DNA of 64,000 nt from Nigrospora sphaerica. Its lineage: Eukaryota; Ascomycota; Sordariomycetes; Amphisphaeriales; Apiosporaceae. The position numbers were made by a program, and so were the translations under genes. The notes under the pieces are model-generated. The model had not been told where the DNA came from and did not search any database. It worked only from the letters and a program-made list of their open reading frames with translations. Where the stretch lies: NCBI GenBank assembly GCA_018287875.1, contig JAGVVL010000022.1, positions 3,534,001-3,598,000 of the forward strand, written 5' to 3'. How positions within the stretch are numbered: position 1 is the stretch's first letter; each line of letters opens with the position of its first letter. Positions 46,655 to 58,696 of this stretch are shown here, piece after piece.

Positions 46655-49600
46655 TGGGATGTGTACCTAGTAGCAACTCTGCATTATTGGGGCGTTGGAG
46701 CATCAGGACGGCGTTTGTGGCTCTCAAAGGGCCCCCGTCTCTTTCCTCATTTTATACCAAGCCCGTATCTGCAGCCAAGCCCGCAGCCTCAGCAACGGGC
46801 CCTGCGCGTCAACCATGTGGCGATGGCAGACCGCGAAGCGCAGCGGCTCCCTTTGCCAGAGTACCCAGTGATATGTAACCTGTCCGGCGGACGGAAAATG
46901 TTGAGTGTCTGTACCGAATGCTCGCTGAAACTCGGCGTCATGGGTGGCGGGCGTATCTCTTTTGGGAGGACAGGGCCGGGGAAGGCAAATTAGCGAGCGG
47001 CGCCGAACAGGCCGTGCCGCTCTCCATGGCTCGAATCCCCACAGATTGGCAGACGGAGGGGGTGAAAGGGAAAGAGGAGCTCTGGCAGGGATGCGTCATT
47101 TTTAGCTAAGCGGGTCGCGGAGATGTGGCCCGTTGTATCACACGATAGCCTCTCCTTCGGGGCTGGTCGCTCCACCAAGCCGCACTTGCGGTGCCCCCGC
47201 GAAAATACCTTGGGTGTACATTGGTCCCTGTTGGGCGGGTATTTTTTTTTTCCCTGGCAATGTCGACGACCTTGCTCCGCATGGGGTGTTTGCCTGTGGT
47301 GATGGGGCGAGAAAGTAAGGGCATATGGCGGCTGCTGCTGCTGCTGCTGCTGCTGCCGCCGCCGCCGCCGCTGTTGCTGCTGCCTGCTTCAGTTGGGCCG
47401 CACGGCGTAGTCGCAAATGCCCGAGAGTGGAAGAGCGAGAGCCGATGGAGGAGGGGAGAAGAAGGGCCCCGAACGCCGGGGCAGCAAGAATTCAGCTGGA
47501 TGGGGTGGATCTCGACAGCCCTGGGTATCAATGCTTGTTTATTAAGCCTGAGCTGGCGCTCTGAAGCCTGCAGGGTCACTACCTACGTAGATGGCTTCAT
47601 GTAGATAAGTATGTATGTTAATATGTAAGTACGTACGTACGTATGAGAATTGGCGTTCGAGGGCTGCAGGATGACTACATTACTACTACTACTGCACTGC
47701 CGCCCGTACCCTGTTCTATGCGCCGCCGAGCGCGACATACGCTTGTGCGTGGCCGCTAGCCAGGGATGCGGACGACGCAGCCAGCCAGCCTGACATGCAT
47801 CCAGGCAATAACCGCCGACGATCTGCGCTCCGGCTAGGCAGGCAAGAAAAAAAGTTTCTCTGCTCTTCCTTTACCCCTTCTTTTCCCTCTCCCTCTCTGG
47901 CCTGGAAGGTTGTCGAAACGAGCTGTCGAGTCTGGTGAGCGGTTTCCGTCTATCGCCGGCTGTAATTGCGGTGTCGGGCGCGGTCGGGACAGCCACCCGC
48001 AGCCTCTTGTTCTCGAGGCCATCCGTCTGCTGAGGATCTCGTGATTCTTTCTTCCTTGGTTCCCAACGGGAAATACAAGATGAGTCGGGGGACGGGGGTG
48101 TCGGCGCCGTCGTCGCACAGGCGACCTAAGCGACGTAAAACGCAGGGACTGGGGGCTGGCGGCCCAGTGCTCGAGCTGGTGTGTAGTCGTATACGATTAT
48201 ACTTGATCGCACATTTGTTGGCGAATCGGGCGGCCGTCGCAAGCTGGGGGAGAGGTACGTAAGGTGGCCCCCCCCCCGTTGTAGCTCCCAGGCCCTGATC
48301 CCTACCTAAGTAGTACCCAGCAGAAGCTGCTGCTGCTGCTGCTAGCTGTATCCGAATGGCATTCCCATTACCACCAAAGGCCGCTTATTTTTACCCACCG
48401 CGACTCCAGCGCCCACACCCCATGGAGAGCATGGGGAGGTACCGCCGAGGTAGCGGATCTTGGCCGATAGCAGCGCCCAATGGGCGACGACGAACCGTGG
48501 CAGCTCGTAGGACGCAGCCCCGTCGGCAAGCGGGGACGCGCCTGGGGCGAGGGAAGGGGGCCTGGGGAGAGCTCTCCTCACGCTATGCTCCCTCTCGGCT
48601 TTTTTCCCCATGCCCAATGCCCATCTGTCTCTTGAGCTCTGTTCCGGGCGGTCGGCCTGGCTGGACGGAGCCACCGAGCTACGTAACATTGATCCCTCTC
48701 ATACCTGCATGGCCTTTGTATGTGCTCGGCCTGCCCGCCTACGTCAAAAATCTTGGAGAGCTGGAGCTGGGCGGCCGCGGGCAAAGGTGCACGATCAAAA
48801 GGCCATGCCATCATCCATGACCGAATATGTACCAGACCACAGGATACAATGGGGGGGTGGTGGCTGGCTCGCTGGGCTTGCCGCGAATCCGCTCGCCCGC
48901 CCGTTCCCATGCAGACCCGACGCCCAGTCCGTCAGTTCGTGACCGGGCCAGCAACGGCCGACGCGCCCCAAAAAGCATGGTGACACAATGAAACCTCATG
49001 TCAGGCAGGTATTTCGACGTCGGTCGTTTGTCAGGCGTGCCGTAGCCCATCAGGAATGGATGCAGCACGTACCCAGATGGCTGGCTGGCGGGCAAACCTC
49101 GTAGGCCTGGCACGCCTGGGCAGCTGGGGGAGGAGCCCAGGCATGGGCGTCCATGGAGTCGATGGGCAGGCATGCAAGCATGGGAGAGCTCCATTTGTGG
49201 ACGAGGCTACAAACCGAACATCTCCATCGTTTCTGCCGCTTCGCCCAAGCTCCTCCTCTCCCCATCTTTCCCATCCCACTTTGTCCCACCACCACCACCA
49301 CCACCACCATCATCTGCTCCCTCCCTCCTCCTCCTCCTCCTCTCCTCCTCTTCCCCCTCCCCATTGCATTGCTATCGACAGACTCGCGAATTCCTGCCGT
49401 CGGCACAATCTGTGGAAGCTGCGTGATTTCTTCCTCCCCTCCGCCGCGCCGTCGTCATCCATTGTGCCGCTGGGCTGTGCCCCCCTCCCCAGAGACATTG
49501 GTCCATCCATACGTCAGAAACTCTAGGTACCAAGCTCCCGTCATCCCATTCTACTGCTCCTGCTGCTTGCATGCTGCACTTCCTCGCCCAATTGCAACCC

Positions 49601-49864
49601 CCAGGACAGCTTCCTCGACTACGGACCGAGGGCGGCTTGGGCTAGCAGCTGGTCGGCCATTCACTCGTCTGAGACAAGGGCGGCTGTAGTCGCTGCTGAA
49701 CTCTATCCCGCCTCCGCTTTCCTGTCCATCCTCCGCAATCGCCGTGCTCCGTGAACTCGTGCCACCCTCTTCTAACCTCTACGTCCCTACTTAGCAGCGC
49801 GTCTTTCCACCTTATCCTCCCCGCACCTCCCTAGCTTCACACACTTCCGTCGTCCCTAGCCACC
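46655..49864. other. intergenic and glycogen synthase leader
   Basis: 3.2 kb with no supported gene. Repeats: (GCT)8 followed by (CCG)5 at 47331-47375, (GCT)6 at 48326-48343, TACGTACG repeats near 47620-47645, and (CCA)n/(CTC)n tracts at 49285-49345. The last 500-700 bases are C/T-rich, as expected for the leader of the highly expressed glycogen synthase gene. Confidence 0.5.
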
Positions 49865-52112
49865 ATGAGCGAGAACGGGGAACGGCCGGGGCGAGAGGTG
49901 AAGAACCACATCCTCTTCGAGATCGCCACCGAAGTCGCGCACCGCGGTACGTTGAACCCCAGCCCAACCAATGCCCGTCTGCGGGACCAGACGAGAACTG
50001 ACTCTCCCCCCCTCAGTTGGCGGTATCTACTCCGTCATCAAATCCAAGGCGCCCGTCACCACGGCCGAATATGGCGAACGCTACACCCTCATCGGCCCTC
50101 TGAACCACGCCTCGGCCGCAGTCGAGGTGGAGGAGATGGCGCCCACGGACCCTGAGCTGGCCGCCTCGATCCAGGCCATGCGCGACCGAGGCATTGGCAT
50201 CCTCTACGGTCGCTGGCTGATCGAGGGCGCTCCCAGGGTTCTGCTGATCGACACCAAGACGGCCTACGGCTACATGAACGAGTGGAAGACGGACTTGTGG
50301 AATGTGGCCAGCATTCCCTCTCCGCCGGGCGACGACGAGACCAACGAAGCCATTGTGCTTGGTTACCTTGTTGCCTGGTTCCTCGGAGAATACGTCTCGC
50401 GCCAGAAGACCAAGGCCGTCATCGCCCACTTCCACGAGTGGCTGGCCGGTGTTGCCCTCCCGCTGTGCAAGAAGCGCCGCATCGACGTCACCACTATATT
50501 TACCACCCACGCCACTCTCCTGGGCCGCTACCTCTGTGCCGGCTCGGTCGACTTCTACAACAACCTGCAGTACTTCGACGTGGATGCCGAGGCGGGCAAG
50601 CGCGGCATTTACCACCGCTACTGCATCGAGCGCGCGGCTGCCCACGCTTGCGATGTTTTCACCACAGTATCTCATATCACGGCTTTTGAGAGCGAGCACC
50701 TGCTGAAGCGCAAGCCCGACGGCGTCCTGCCGAACGGCCTCAACGTGACCAAGTTCTCGGCCATGCACGAATTCCAGAACCTGCACCAGCAGTCCAAGGA
50801 GAAGATCCATGACTTTGTTCGCGGTCATTTCTATGGCCACTACGATTTCGTACCCGAGGAGACGCTTTACTTCTTCACTGCGGGCCGCTACGAATACCGG
50901 AACAAGGGCGTGGACATGTTCGTCGAGTCGCTCGCGCGCCTGAACCACCGCCTCAAGACGTCGGGCAGCAAGACTACGGTCGTGGCCTTCATCATCATGC
51001 CGGCGCAGACGTCGTCCCTGACGGTGGAGGCGCTGCGCGGCCAGGCCGTTATTAAGTCGCTTCGGGACACGGTCGACGTCATCGAGCGTGGCATTGGCCG
51101 CCGTATCTTTGAGCGGTCTCTGCGGTGGCACGACGGCGACCCCATGCCGGATGAGAAGGAGCTTATTACCAGTGCTGATCGGGTCTTGCTGCGGCGCCGC
51201 CTGTTCGCCATGAAGCGCCACGGTCTGCCGCCCATTGTCACGCACAACATGGTGAACGACTCGGAGGACCCGGTCCTCAACCAGCTCCGCCGCGTGCAGC
51301 TGTTCAACCACCCGCACGACCGCGTCAAGGTGGTGTTCCACCCCGAGTTCCTCAACTCGAGCAACCCCGTGCTGCCCATGGACTACGACGACTTTGTTCG
51401 CGGCACCCACCTCGGCGTCTTTTCGTCGTACTACGAGCCCTGGGGCTACACCCCCGCCGAGTGTACCGTCATGGGCGTTCCCAGCATCACCACCAACCTC
51501 TCCGGATTCGGCTGCTACATGGAGGAGCTGATTGAGAACTCGAGCGACTACGGCATATACATTGTGGACCGCCGCAATAAGGGTGTTGACGACTCGGTCA
51601 ACCAGCTGACGTCGCACATGTTTGACTTCTGCGCCAAGAGCCGCCGCCAGCGCATCAACCAGCGCAACCGGACGGAGCGTCTCAGCGACCTCTTGGACTG
51701 GAAGCGCATGGGCATGGAGTACGTCAAAGCCCGCCAGCTGGCGCTGCGGAGAGCCTACCCCGGCTCCTTCAGCGGCGACGAGGAGGAGGACTTCATGGCC
51801 GGCCCTGACCAGAAGATCTCGCGGCCCTTCTCGGTGCCGGGCTCGCCCCGCGACCGCACTGGCATGATGACGCCGGGCGATTTTGCCAGTCTGCAGGAGG
51901 GCCGAGAAGGCCTGAACACCGAGGACTATGTGGCCTGGAAGCTCCCGTAAGTCAACCACTCCCAACCCTTGATGCACTTGGACTGACACATGCACAGAGA
52001 GGAAGAGGACCCCGAGGAATACCCCTTCCCCCTGACTCTGCGGAGCAAGAAAATGGCCGTCTCGGGCCCGGCCAGCCCGCTGGAAGCAGCGGGTCAGCTG
52101 AATGGCAACTAG
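49865..52112 (+). CDS. GSY1: glycogen synthase (GT3), 708 aa
   Basis: Exons 49865-49946, 50017-51946 and 51998-52112 (introns of 70 and 51 nt). The joined frame is 2127 nt, 708 aa, the family's usual length. The N-terminus reads [20 protein letters not shown], the glucose-donor binding loop. Other signatures are [40 protein letters not shown] and LPNGLNV. The catalytic E-x7-E is EPWGYTPAE with E501 and E509. The arginine-rich regulatory helix that binds glucose-6-phosphate is present ([16 protein letters not shown]). The C-terminus keeps the inhibitory phosphosite cluster [11 protein letters not shown], with S633, S637 and a downstream T646, equivalent in layout to the yeast Gsy2 sites. It elongates glycogen with alpha-1,4 glucose from UDP-glucose in the cytosol, controlled by phosphorylation and glucose-6-phosphate. 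The symbol follows yeast usage. Confidence 0.97.
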
Positions 52113-53644
52113 GAAAAGCCTTTGGTCTGCTTTATTCGCTTCAGGAAGTAAATAACGCGCTCGCATGGGTCGGTCGCATGGGATCACGGACAGGCCCACG
52201 AGCCGATGGAAAATACGAACGACATGGACGATAGTTTAGGCGGACGCCATGGACGATGGTGCAGGCAAACGCCACGGCAAGACTCGGGACTGTCTCTGGC
52301 GGAAGGGGGTGTGAGCGTCGGCGAGCACCCTTCCCGTATCTCCCGTGGCTTGTATCACTCGCACATATCGCATTTGCTGGCAGCTTTTTTGTCCGTTGCT
52401 CGGGGACGAGAGGGGGTGGTCGGCTTTGGCCTGCGCCCTTGGGCAAAGACGCGACTACAGACTGGCTGTCGGCTGCTTCCCTCTTTTCTCCCGGTACTTG
52501 GGCATCTGTATTGAATAGTAATAGGGTACGATAAGTAGGACTGTATTCTCACTATGCATTCTCAAGATGATTAACATCATGACGGCGCCTATGATCCGGC
52601 CAGGGGCCGAGGACGTATCGGGGTGACGACACATTGATCGGCGTGGCTGCGCATGGACTGCGTAGTACGGTACTACTTTCCACTACTATTGCTGTTCGAC
52701 ATCGCCGTCTTCGCCCTTCCAACCACGCGCTCGAGTCGCCGCCGTCGCGGATACATTTCAAGAAAAACAAAAGAGCACGAGCACGGTTTCTGAAACTACT
52801 TCTCAATTCTACCCCCATGCTCTCTCTCTCTCTGGCTACTCCCATCGCCGCCACCACCAAAAGGTTAAAAGAGGGTTGAAAAACAAAACCGGCGGGTATA
52901 CTAAAGAAAAGGGGGGAGGGGTAGAGGAATGACGGAAAATAAAAAAAAAGTACATAAAAAGACCAAGAGAGCCTGCCCACGACAGAAAAGAAGAGAAAGT
53001 CGAAACCAAGTCATAGCCCCCTTGGTTTGTGTGGTATCTAGATACACAACGACATGCATCCAAAGAGACGTCGGCGTCGTGGCCCCTCTCCCCCCTAAAA
53101 GATCATCCCAACGACCAAGTCCGATATCGTCCGAAAAGTCCGTTCCTGCCGCCTAGTATCTCTCCCTCTGTTCCGTGGTATTCTGTTCGTCTCGTTTGCC
53201 TCTCCGACGCGCCTTTGCTGTTGTTTCCTTTTTCGAGAAATTGCCCGGGTCGGGCCGGGCCTCAGAGGGTCACGAAGCCACCCGTTCCATTTTCCCCCTT
53301 TTGTTTCTTCCGCTTCCCCTTGTTTATCCATCCAAGGACGCCGCCGGGCTTGGAGAGTCAACTCAGCGACCAAGCTGGTGGGGACCTGGGCACATGGCCT
53401 GCGGCGCAGCACCTTTCTCACCCTGGCCCACAGCATCGGTTTGATATTCGCAGCATTTTTACTCCCTCCCGGATCACCATCCCATCCTGTTTCCTCGGCC
53501 TTTTCCAGCAGCCAGGGGTCCCGTGTTGCTCGCCCAGTACGGGTGGGTTATCCGTGTGGCGATTACGGCACGCACGCGACTAGCAGAGGGTTCCCGTCAG
53601 ATCGAGGCCGCGATTACACCATAAGTACAAACGGACAAATCGCT
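52113..53644. other. convergent intergenic region
   Basis: 3' flanks of glycogen synthase (plus) and the F-box/LRR-like gene (minus). It contains a (TC)n run at about 52820-52835 and purine-rich stretches near 52900-53000. No supported gene. Confidence 0.6.
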
Positions 53645-55621
53645 CTAGCGCCACAGATCGCGGTCTCCCTTGCCTCCGGCACTGCTCGTGGGACGGGGCC
53701 AGTCGTCGCCGCCACCCGCGACACTGTTGTTTCGAAGACCACTGTTGCTGCCTTGGCGGGCGTGGCCCCCAATGGACTTGGGGCTGGCGGGGAGAGCCAG
53801 GAAGCCGCCATTACCGTTGCCCATCATGATGCTCCTTCTGGCGCCGCCTGCACCTTCTCTCCAGTTGGCACCCGAGTCGGCGAGACCGTAGCTGCTCAGG
53901 GGGCGGTTGCCGCCCACACTCGCCGTACTGCCGGTGCGGGCATGACCGCGCGGGCCGCCAGCATAGCCAGGGTTATCAATGGGATCCATCTTGATAATAC
54001 CCCAGTCCATGTCGTCGTCGCCCTTGGTAAAGACTTCAAGTGTTTGGTTTAGGTTCAGCACAGGCGGACCCAGGCCGGGTCGGTTGGATGCTGCAGAGGC
54101 AAACGGGTTGTTGCTGCTGAAGCGGCTGCCCTGAGGACTGCCGAGACCAGCGCCCAAGCCGCTACCGCTGTTGAAGTTGCGCATTGAGTTTGAGCTGCTG
54201 GGGCGGCCCGAATTGGCACCCGCAAAGCCCGGCATAGGTGGCGGCAGGCCGACCAGGAGGTCGGGAAAGTTCAGGTCGCGCACGTAGAGCGCCGTCAGCA
54301 TGGGGAAGCCGCCGGCGAACAGTGACTGGGCAAGGTAGTTGTAGTAACCCTGCGTCATGCTGGTGTACGCGCTGGCTGAGGGCGCCGCCGTGATCTCGTA
54401 GCGGAGCGTCTGGAGTGCAAAGTTGGCGAGAGGCGGCATGGGCGTACTCATGGAAGGGAAGGTAGTGTCGACCTCCTGCACAATCGTGAGGGCCTGCAGC
54501 TTCAGAGCATTATGCAGGACAGTGTGCAGTTCCTGGGGCCGCACGCCCGTGTTGATGACGGACAGGACCTTGAGCGTCTGCTGGACATCCGGTCGCTCGA
54601 CGTAGGCAGCCAGACCGTCCGCGGTGACGCGGGGCGTGTCGACCAGGTCGAGCTCCTCCAGGGCTGGGATGGCGGGCATCATGTCGTTGTAGTGGAGGAT
54701 GTCGTCGTCAAAAATGCGACTGTCGTTGATCTTCAGAGCGCGCAACTTGGGCATGATGGAGAGGACGTGGCGCAGCACGCCCGGATCCATGCTGATCTTG
54801 ACGAGCTCCAGGACCTCGAGCTTCTGCCAGACAGTGCCATTGGCCAAGACCTCAAGACTGCGCTCGCTGCCAGCCTTGTATGTCATCTTCCTAAGGTTGG
54901 CGCAGCGGGCCTGGACCTCGAGCCGCAGCGTCGAGTAAGCGGGGTCGTCCTCGAACAGTCCCTCGGGCAGGTCGACGTAGCGCAGGTTGGGCAGGACGGA
55001 CAGGGTGCGGGCGAGGAGGGCCGTCTGCGACTCGCGCAGCATGTAGGGCGTCTTGAAGAACTGCACCAGCACACCCAGTCGCGTGGGGTCGTCCCGCAGG
55101 GTGCGGCACAGGAGGTGCAGCCGGGCGGTGGCCGGGTCCTCGGGCACGCCGTTCTTGTCCCAACGGCTGTGACGCTTGCGCTTATCCGAGAGGTAGATCT
55201 CGCGCTCGCAGTAATGGACTGAGTCGAGGCGGATGCTGTGGTACATGATGGGCACCGAGGCCTTGCGCCACATGCGGCACACGCTGCCGGCATTGGCCAG
55301 GTCGCGCACATCGCAGAGCATGCAGGCATCGGGCAGGGCGCTCTGCTCGCACGTCTCGTAACTTTCGTCGCCCGTGTGGGGGCAAACAAAGGAGAGCACG
55401 CGCTGCAGCACGGGGATGGGCAGCTCTAGCCAGGGCGCGAAGACGGTGGGATAGGACGAGGCACCGGCGTTGTAGCCGCCGCCGCTATAGGAGCCCTTGC
55501 TCTCATGGTAACCAGCGCCGTGTTGCGAGCCGCCGTCGGCGCCGTAGCGGGCCGGCTGCTTCTCGCCCGCCTTCTCCTTCTTGCTCCGCCGAAAGAACTT
55601 CATCAGCTTCATGCCGGGCAT
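53645..55621 (-). CDS. F-box/LRR-like protein, 658 aa
   Basis: Single-exon ORF. I use the ATG at 55621 (MPGMKLMKFFRRSKKEKAGE) because this basic N-terminus looks native; the frame continues upstream to an ATG at 55729 that would add 36 residues. An F-box-like region starts near residue 57 (FAPWLELPIPVLQRVLSFVC) and runs through a Cys-rich block (SALPDACMLCDVRDLANAGS) to CRMWRKASVPIMYHSIRL. The region to about residue 420 has irregular leucine-rich repeats (LPNLRYVDLPEGLF, WQKLEVLELVKISM, MPKLRALKIND, IPALEELDLVDTPR). The rest is Gly/Ser/Asn-rich and disordered. Probable substrate adaptor of an SCF ubiquitin ligase (inference from the F-box-plus-LRR plan); targets unknown. Confidence 0.88.
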   Translation of the reverse strand: MPGMKLMKFFRRSKKEKAGEKQPARYGADGGSQHGAGYHESKGSYSGGGYNAGASSYPTVFAPWLELPIPVLQRVLSFVCPHTGDESYETCEQSALPDACMLCDVRDLANAGSVCRMWRKASVPIMYHSIRLDSVHYCEREIYLSDKRKRHSRWDKNGVPEDPATARLHLLCRTLRDDPTRLGVLVQFFKTPYMLRESQTALLARTLSVLPNLRYVDLPEGLFEDDPAYSTLRLEVQARCANLRKMTYKAGSERSLEVLANGTVWQKLEVLELVKISMDPGVLRHVLSIMPKLRALKINDSRIFDDDILHYNDMMPAIPALEELDLVDTPRVTADGLAAYVERPDVQQTLKVLSVINTGVRPQELHTVLHNALKLQALTIVQEVDTTFPSMSTPMPPLANFALQTLRYEITAAPSASAYTSMTQGYYNYLAQSLFAGGFPMLTALYVRDLNFPDLLVGLPPPMPGFAGANSGRPSSSNSMRNFNSGSGLGAGLGSPQGSRFSSNNPFASAASNRPGLGPPVLNLNQTLEVFTKGDDDMDWGIIKMDPIDNPGYAGGPRGHARTGSTASVGGNRPLSSYGLADSGANWREGAGGARRSIMMGNGNGGFLALPASPKSIGGHARQGSNSGLRNNSVAGGGDDWPRPTSSAGGKGDRDLWR

Positions 55622-58600
55622 ATTGGCGGCAGTGGTTGGTGGCGTGGACCGAGCCTGGAGCGAGGAGGAAAAAGCTGGAAGGGAAATTGTGGTCACGCCC
55701 GCGTCTCCTGTTGGGTATATAACATCCAACTAGAGCACCACAGCGGAGGAGCGTGCGGCGAGGGCGACGAGGACGACGAGGACGAGAGGAGGCCGAGGTT
55801 ACAGGGGGCGACGGCCGCAGGGCGATTACGATTGGCGGGCCGGGGGGGGCAGATCGCTGCCCTTTGGAGTGCGTCGCCGTGGGAGGGTCTGCGTTGTTGG
55901 TTCGGCTTGGCTGACTGTTGGGCCGTAACTGTCTGGTCCTCGTTGCAGGAGGCAATGCAGGAGACGACCACGGGGGGAAGGGGGAATGGGAGAGGAGGCG
56001 AAATAGAGGACGGAAAACGGACAGGAGCTGGCGAGGCTGCGAGGGGGGGAGAGTTCGGGATCTGGTCGTCTCGCCGACGCGCAGTGCCCTGCCGAGAAAT
56101 TGACGGTAGGGGGGTTCGGCGGTACAAAGGACGACGAGGGGAGGTGGAATTGGGAGGGAAGGGAAGGGGATGACAGGTATGTCTTCCAAGCGTGTAGTAG
56201 TAGTAGTAGGTACGTGTACAGTGCCTGCGTGCGCGCGCGTGTGTGAGTGGGTGCGTGGGTGTTGCTAGCCAGTTGCTGCATGTCCTTCTATGGGTGGAAG
56301 GAAGGAAGTGCCTGACCCTGGGCGCTAATAGCCCGGGAGGAGCTAGACGCTACGGAGTACGACGGGAAGTATCACAGTACCTAAGGTACGTACACCTACG
56401 TATCTACAATAGCTGCTTAGTGGGAGGGGGGGAAGAGGGGAGGGGGGGGGCGACGCAGGACCCTTTTTTCCCTTTAAGGGTGCCCTTGGCTGCTGCTGCC
56501 GCTGCTGCTGCTAAAAAACAATTGCGGCAAACGAAACAGCTGCACGGGGAGGGATGGATGGATGGATGGATGGATTGTTATTGGCATCAAGGAATGAAGG
56601 ACTGCTTGCTGGCTCGCTCGCTCGCTTGCTTTTCCTTGTTTGTTTGCAGGTTTGGTGGATAGGCAGGTAGCTGGAGGGCTTTGAGTATCCGTCCTACACT
56701 CGCGCATCGTTAGCTTCGACTTGTTCTACGTAAGACGTAGGGAGGGATTCTGCATGGACGGCACGCTGGGGAGCGCGACTCGTGCAGCAGTGGTTCAACC
56801 GAAGCAACCGACCGAGGGGCATCGCGAACCAATCACTGACCTCGGTCTGCAAGGGCTCCAGCAGCAAGCCGGCCTTACGCACGATCAACAAAGCAGACGC
56901 GGGGGTGGGAGAGCTTGGGCAAACGTGATTATGCTATGGATGAAGAAAGGTTTGGGATGAATGGACGGACGGGACGGGCTATGGGTACGACGGCTTGGCT
57001 GCCAAGAGTGCGCGCGTGCACTGTCGACGAACAAGCTTATCAGCCCTCCCTCTGCCTCTCTCGTTCCTCCTATTGCCAGCGACGCGGGATGGGAGGCGAA
57101 AGGGCCAAGCGACGCGCGTGCGTGGTGCGACGGCGGCACGCCGCCGATGAAAGACAAAAACCAACCGGGAAAATGGGACACACCCGTCTGGAACAGCGGC
57201 AAGGAACAGCCCAAGAGGGAGCCCAGGGGGGGAACGCCGCCGTGTCGGTAGATTGGACGACAGCGCAATTACTAACTAGCTGGCCGTGGGGAGCGCGAGA
57301 GATTCGATGTCTGATGATCCTCCGGCGATCCTGCCCGCAGAGCATGCCCTTGTAAAGGTCTGATAGCTCAGCCCGAACATACTGGGTGATCCCAAACTGC
57401 AGCTAGCTTTTTATACATGCATGCATCATCTACCTTACCTACGCAATGCACACACGGGATGGCCATGGGACGGAAGGCCAACACGGGGGGAACGCGCGCG
57501 CGCGCGCGTGTGTGTGTGTATGTGTGTACCCAATCTAGAGCTCTCTCTCTCTCTCCGCCGCCCACCCCCCTCTCTCCCTGTACAAGAGAGAGATAGAGCG
57601 GAAGCCTGAGAGGTCGATGCTTGCAAATCCCCATGGCATCCACCCATCGCTATACAAGGATCCAAAACCACCTGACTTATTAGTACAAACTACGTACATC
57701 CATCCCATGTCTATATGAGGATATTAAAAGCTACCGATGGGCCTGTCCACCTCCTGCCATCTCCCGCTGCTGTGGCACCCACGCTAATCCTGTAGGAGCC
57801 CATGTTCTCTCTCTCCCTCTCTTTCTTTCTCTCTCTCTTTCTCCATTCCTGTGGCTTGGTCCAGTTCTTCTCCCGTCTCCTGGGGTTCCATGCCGTACCT
57901 AGTGATACGGGTTGCGTCTTAAATCCAATCTTCCCTGTGACGGGCCACACACGTGCGCTCTCTCTACTCTGTTTCTCTCTACTCTCTCATTCACACACAG
58001 CCCTCCCAAGTCCCCGGACCACCCAAGCTGCAAGTCCAATTACCACTCGGTGGGACCGACCAATGACCCTGGCCCGTCGTATTCGGGGGTTCTGTATCCA
58101 TTCTCCTTGCCGGTGGGCCTAGCCTATTGGAACATCCCCATCTGGTACCTGACCATCCCTGCTGTCAGAATCGTAATGACGGCTTGGGCGGCATGGATAG
58201 CCTGCCCCGTAGGACAGAACAACTGCCCCAAAACCTCAGCAAGACCGAACGAATTTGACCCGGCCCAGGGGCGTTCATCCATCCATCATCAGGGCTCCCG
58301 GTACGGACACTACGCTGTAAAGCATTCTCCACTCTTTCTACCCGTCCGTAGCCCAGCCAGGCCGACCTCCCCCCCGTTCCAGCTGGCCCTTTTGCACCAC
58401 GCGTTAGCATCACCGTAATCACCAAAGCCTCAACGAACCAATCCACATCTTGGCACCAAAATTATAGATGTATATATTCTACACAGCCCTCCCCCGCCAT
58501 CGTATGCCAGAGCTCTAGGGCTCCTGGTGCGCATCCCCCCTATGCCATGCTGAACAAAACATAGTTACAAGCCGTGCCCTTTGGGCAAGGCCGACCCTTA

Positions 58601-58696
58601 TGCCCAAAAACATGCCTCGAAACGCCATGCTGCACACGCCCGCCTAGACCTCAATAAACACACAAAAAGTCGTACACGTAGAGCAGCACCATGCAC
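55622..58696. other. intergenic, no supported gene
   Basis: Promoter side of the F-box/LRR-like gene on the left and 3' flank of TRA1 on the right. Repeats include (TAG)n at 56195-56211, CG/TG alternation at about 56226-56247, (GGAT)n at 56552-56575, a 38-bp alternating CG/TG tract at 57492-57529 and (TC)n tracts near 57541-57556 and 57805-57845. No frame has convincing coding character. Confidence 0.5.

Noticed and set aside
47020..47045. B-box-like sequence (GGCTCGAATCC)
   Set aside because: Position 54 is C, and no D arm or acceptor stem can be built around it.
50013..52199. 728-codon open frame antisense to the whole glycogen synthase gene
   Set aside because: Sense codons here avoid TTA, CTA and TCA, which are the reverse complements of stops, so an in-register antisense frame stays open by codon bias. 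It has no domain and spans the introns.
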